A DNA stretch of 32,297 nt, from contig CP070771.1 in NCBI GenBank assembly GCA_020345785.1, positions 2,857,279-2,889,575 of the forward strand. The letters are read 5' to 3'. This DNA comes from Desulfobacterales bacterium. GTDB lineage: Bacteria > Desulfobacterota > Desulfobacteria > Desulfobacterales > JAFDCJ01. This document shows, in pieces, positions 30,433-32,297 of the stretch. Position numbers and translations under genes: made by a program. The stretch's first letter is position 1. Each line of letters starts with the position of its first letter. The notes under the pieces are model-generated. The model saw only the letters and a list, made by a program, of their open reading frames with translations. It was not told the DNA's origin and searched no databases.

Positions 30433-32297
30433 TCAGACCGCCTCGCGAAACCCATCCAGCTTATCGAGATTTTGCCTGGCATCCGCATTCCATGGCTCAA
30501 GTTCAAGGATTCTACGGTAAAACACCTTGGCATCCTCAAATTTATGCAGCGCCACGCAGATGTGGCCGGTAATTTGCAGGGTCTCAACATCCTCTGGATC
30601 AACAGCCAACAGATCCACATAAATCTTCAGGGCATCTTCCACTCTTCCCTGCTCCACAAAGTAAAAATCAGCAAGGTTTTTCTGGAATGTAGCATTTTCA
30701 GGCTCCAGACGGGCTGCCCGTTCGTAATGAGTTAAGGCTTTTTCCTTTTCACCGGATTGGTAGTACAATACGCCCAGGTCATTATGGGCCAGTGCAAACT
30801 CAGGCGCAGCTGCCGCCAGTTTTTCTAAAGCCTCGATGACCGTGCGGGGATCTTTGCCTTCCATTTCCGACTGAATCTCCCGATATATTTTATCAGGTGT
30901 CTTTTCTTCAATACTTTCCTGACCGAGGGCTTGAAGCGTGTCTAATAACTCTTGCGCCTCGAAGTTCCAGGGCTCAATCTCTAAAACACGATTAAAAAAT
31001 ACTTTCGCATCATCAAATTTGTGCAGCGACATGCATATTTGACCGGTGATCTGCAGGGTTTCTATATCTTCCGGTTCGATGGTCAATACATTCACGTAAA
31101 TCTTTAAGGCTTCCTCAATCATACCCTTCTCGACAAAATAAAAATCCGCTAGATTTTTCTGGAAAACAATATTGGCCGGCGCGAGTTTGGCGGACTGTTC
31201 GTAATGCTTTAAGGCTTTTTCCTTTTCTCCGGCACGATAGTAGAGAACGCCGAGATCATTGTGAGCCAACGCATCGTCCGGATTTATTCTAATCTTTTGC
31301 TCAAGCTCGGCTATATCTTGGCGACTCAAATTTTCATTAAGAGGCTCCAGTGCCGGAGATCGGCCTTTTTCAGAGATTGTCGAATCAGGGCTTGGTTTTT
31401 CAGTCCTTTGCATCTTTTCTAGGTATTGGCGCGCATCAAGATTGTCGGGTTCAACCTCCAGGACACGCTCATAATTTTTTTTAGCTTCATCAAATCGTTC
31501 CAGGGCCAGACACAGATGCCCGGCGGTCAGCAAAGTTTCTGGTTCTGCGGGCTCGACTGCGACGATTTCCTTGTATAGTCTCGAGGCCTCTTCGATTCGG
31601 TTCTGTTCGACATAATAGAAATCGGCCAAGCTCTTTTTGAAAACAGCATTTTGCGGTTCTATCCGGGATGCAAGTTGAAATTGAGCCAGGGCTTTCTCTT
31701 TTTCATTTTTTTGGTAATAAATAGATCCTAAATCATGATGGGCTCTGGCAAAGGCCGGACAGGAGTTTACAACGTTTTCCAGCGCGGCAAGGGCATCTTC
31801 AATACTGCTGCTGTTAAATAGCGGCTGAATGGCCTGATAAACGATTTCAAAATCTTTCACATCAATACCTCCTTGGTTGATGGGTTGCGATTTTATCTGG
31901 TTTAACCGGTAACCTTGTGGTGTCTTAGCGGTGTTTTCACTGCATGTGGTTTTATGGTTTTTTCTTAACGTATCAGCAATCATAGGATTCGAAGACAGGC
32001 TAGTTATATTGCGGATTGTAATTCCGGCCGCGGCCGCATCCAGATAGGCGGAGCGAATTTTTAAATCTTCCATCCGCTTGGCCCTGATTTCACGGTGTTC
32101 GATACTGTCAGGACGCGCAAGGTAAAGTCCCAGCGGCATGCGAATATGGTAAAAATCAAAAGATTGGGAAATGCGTAGCCAGAATTCATAATCACCCGAT
32201 GTTACCAGGTTCTCGTCGAACCAGCCGTAAACATCGTGTACGCACCTGCGCCACATGGGCTGAGGGCCGATAAAGCAGCCTTCCTTTAGCAAGATAT
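30433..32297 (-). CDS. GT2 - TPR protein, cut at the window end (5' part missing)
   Basis: The reading frame is open through the window edge, so the N-terminal start is outside. The visible 5' portion has PQPMWRRCVHDVYGWFDENL (11-30, counted from the TTG at 32292) and SGDYEFWLRIS, the C-terminal acceptor region of GT2 enzymes. After a polar linker (about 95-143) come TPRs in three 159-residue units with AH(H/N)DLG at 184, 343 and 502. GT2 followed by TPR is the architecture of Listeria GmaR, a flagellin O-GlcNAc transferase that is also an anti-repressor, so a flagellin-modifying role is plausible. A strong internal ribosome binding site AAGGAGG (31868-31874) precedes an in-frame GTG (31858-31860) just before the TPR part, so a TPR-only product of about 475 residues may also be made, or two genes have fused. 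Confidence 0.82.
   Translation of the reverse strand, partial: ILLKEGCFIGPQPMWRRCVHDVYGWFDENLVTSGDYEFWLRISQSFDFYHIRMPLGLYLARPDSIEHREIRAKRMEDLKIRSAYLDAAAAGITIRNITSLSSNPMIADTLRKNHKTTCSENTAKTPQGYRLNQIKSQPINQGGIDVKDFEIVYQAIQPLFNSSSIEDALAALENVVNSCPAFARAHHDLGSIYYQKNEKEKALAQFQLASRIEPQNAVFKKSLADFYYVEQNRIEEASRLYKEIVAVEPAEPETLLTAGHLCLALERFDEAKKNYERVLEVEPDNLDARQYLEKMQRTEKPSPDSTISEKGRSPALEPLNENLSRQDIAELEQKIRINPDDALAHNDLGVLYYRAGEKEKALKHYEQSAKLAPANIVFQKNLADFYFVEKGMIEEALKIYVNVLTIEPEDIETLQITGQICMSLHKFDDAKVFFNRVLEIEPWNFEAQELLDTLQALGQESIEEKTPDKIYREIQSEMEGKDPRTVIEALEKLAAAAPEFALAHNDLGVLYYQSGEKEKALTHYERAARLEPENATFQKNLADFYFVEQGRVEDALKIYVDLLAVDPEDVETLQITGHICVALHKFEDAKVFYRRILELEPWNADARQNLDKLDGFREAV
30463..31743 (-). 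repeat. Intragenic triplication, 477-bp (159-residue) period
   Basis: Three units in the TPR part start at AHHDLGSIYY, AHNDLGVLYY and AHNDLGVLYY, exactly 159 residues apart, each continuing with GEKEKAL-, FQKNLADFYFVE-, EEALKIYV-, ETLQITG- and HKF-DAKVF-type segments. Units two and three are most alike; the first (51 of whose key positions differ in places such as KSLADFYYVE) has drifted. Confidence 0.8.
31858..31874 (-). promoter_or_regulatory. Internal ribosome binding site and GTG start within the GT2-TPR gene
   Basis: AAGGAGG on the minus strand (31868-31874), a 7-nt spacer, then in-frame GTG AAA GAT (from 31860). The site matches the anti-Shine-Dalgarno better than most gene starts in the window and sits exactly at the boundary between the GT2-type linker and the TPR region. 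Confidence 0.6.

Noticed and set aside
30378..30620. N-terminal extension of the TPR-GT2-TPR gene
   Set aside because: The extension lies largely within the upstream GT2-TPR gene in another frame and has no domain features; ATG at 30377 starts the recognisable TPR protein.
1..32297. tRNA, rRNA, transposase or phage genes
   Set aside because: None could be recognised on either strand.

Overview
The window reads as a flagellar regulation and flagellin-glycosylation region from a motile Gram-negative bacterium, most likely a Desulfobacterota (deltaproteobacterial) member. That placement is inferred from the mix of gene types: FlrA/FlrC-type sigma-54 activators, a CheX plus receiver-STAS pair, an HDOD protein, and large TPR-glycosyltransferase proteins. 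No rRNA or other taxonomic marker is present. No tRNA, rRNA, CRISPR array, transposase or phage gene was found.

Left part (1-7300, all genes on the minus strand): two sigma-54 (RpoN) activators (FlrC-like, start 1614; FlrA/FleQ-like, start 3200), a receiver-STAS response regulator with a CheX-type phosphatase, and an HDOD protein preceded by a small HD-GYP-associated-type protein. The intergenic spaces hold short tandem repeats of 7, 8 and 9 bp and two copies of a dispersed non-coding repeat.

Middle (7137-9055, plus strand): a flagellin operon. A near-consensus sigma-28 (FliA) promoter drives a short D0/D1-only flagellin, followed by a terminator-like hairpin, flbT and flaF.

Right part (9260-32297): an island of very large modular proteins. 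Four carry a GT9-like (heptosyltransferase-fold) module after a TPR array. Two of these also carry a GT41 (O-GlcNAc-transferase-like) module, with the module order swapped between them (TPR-GT41-TPR-GT9 versus TPR-GT9-TPR-GT41). Around them are a methyltransferase-GT4 fusion, a tandem double methyltransferase, a methyltransferase-TPR-GT9 fusion, an unassigned glycosyltransferase-like protein, a GT2, a stand-alone methyltransferase, a TPR-GT2-TPR protein and, cut by the window end, a GT2-TPR protein. I see no signal peptides or membrane segments in these proteins, which fits cytoplasmic modification of a protein before export. The obvious candidate target is the flagellin encoded next door.

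Regulation ties the parts together. Sequences matching the sigma-54 -24/-12 consensus (TGGCAYRN4TTGCW, with exact GG-N10-GC spacing) stand before both activator genes and before five transcription units of the island. Sigma-28 promoters stand before the flagellin and before cheX. The sequence therefore suggests a hierarchy: sigma-54 activators drive the glycosylation genes, sigma-28 drives filament and chemotaxis-type genes, and FlbT/FlaF act after transcription. The functional links are inference; the promoter matches and domain layouts are read directly from the sequence.
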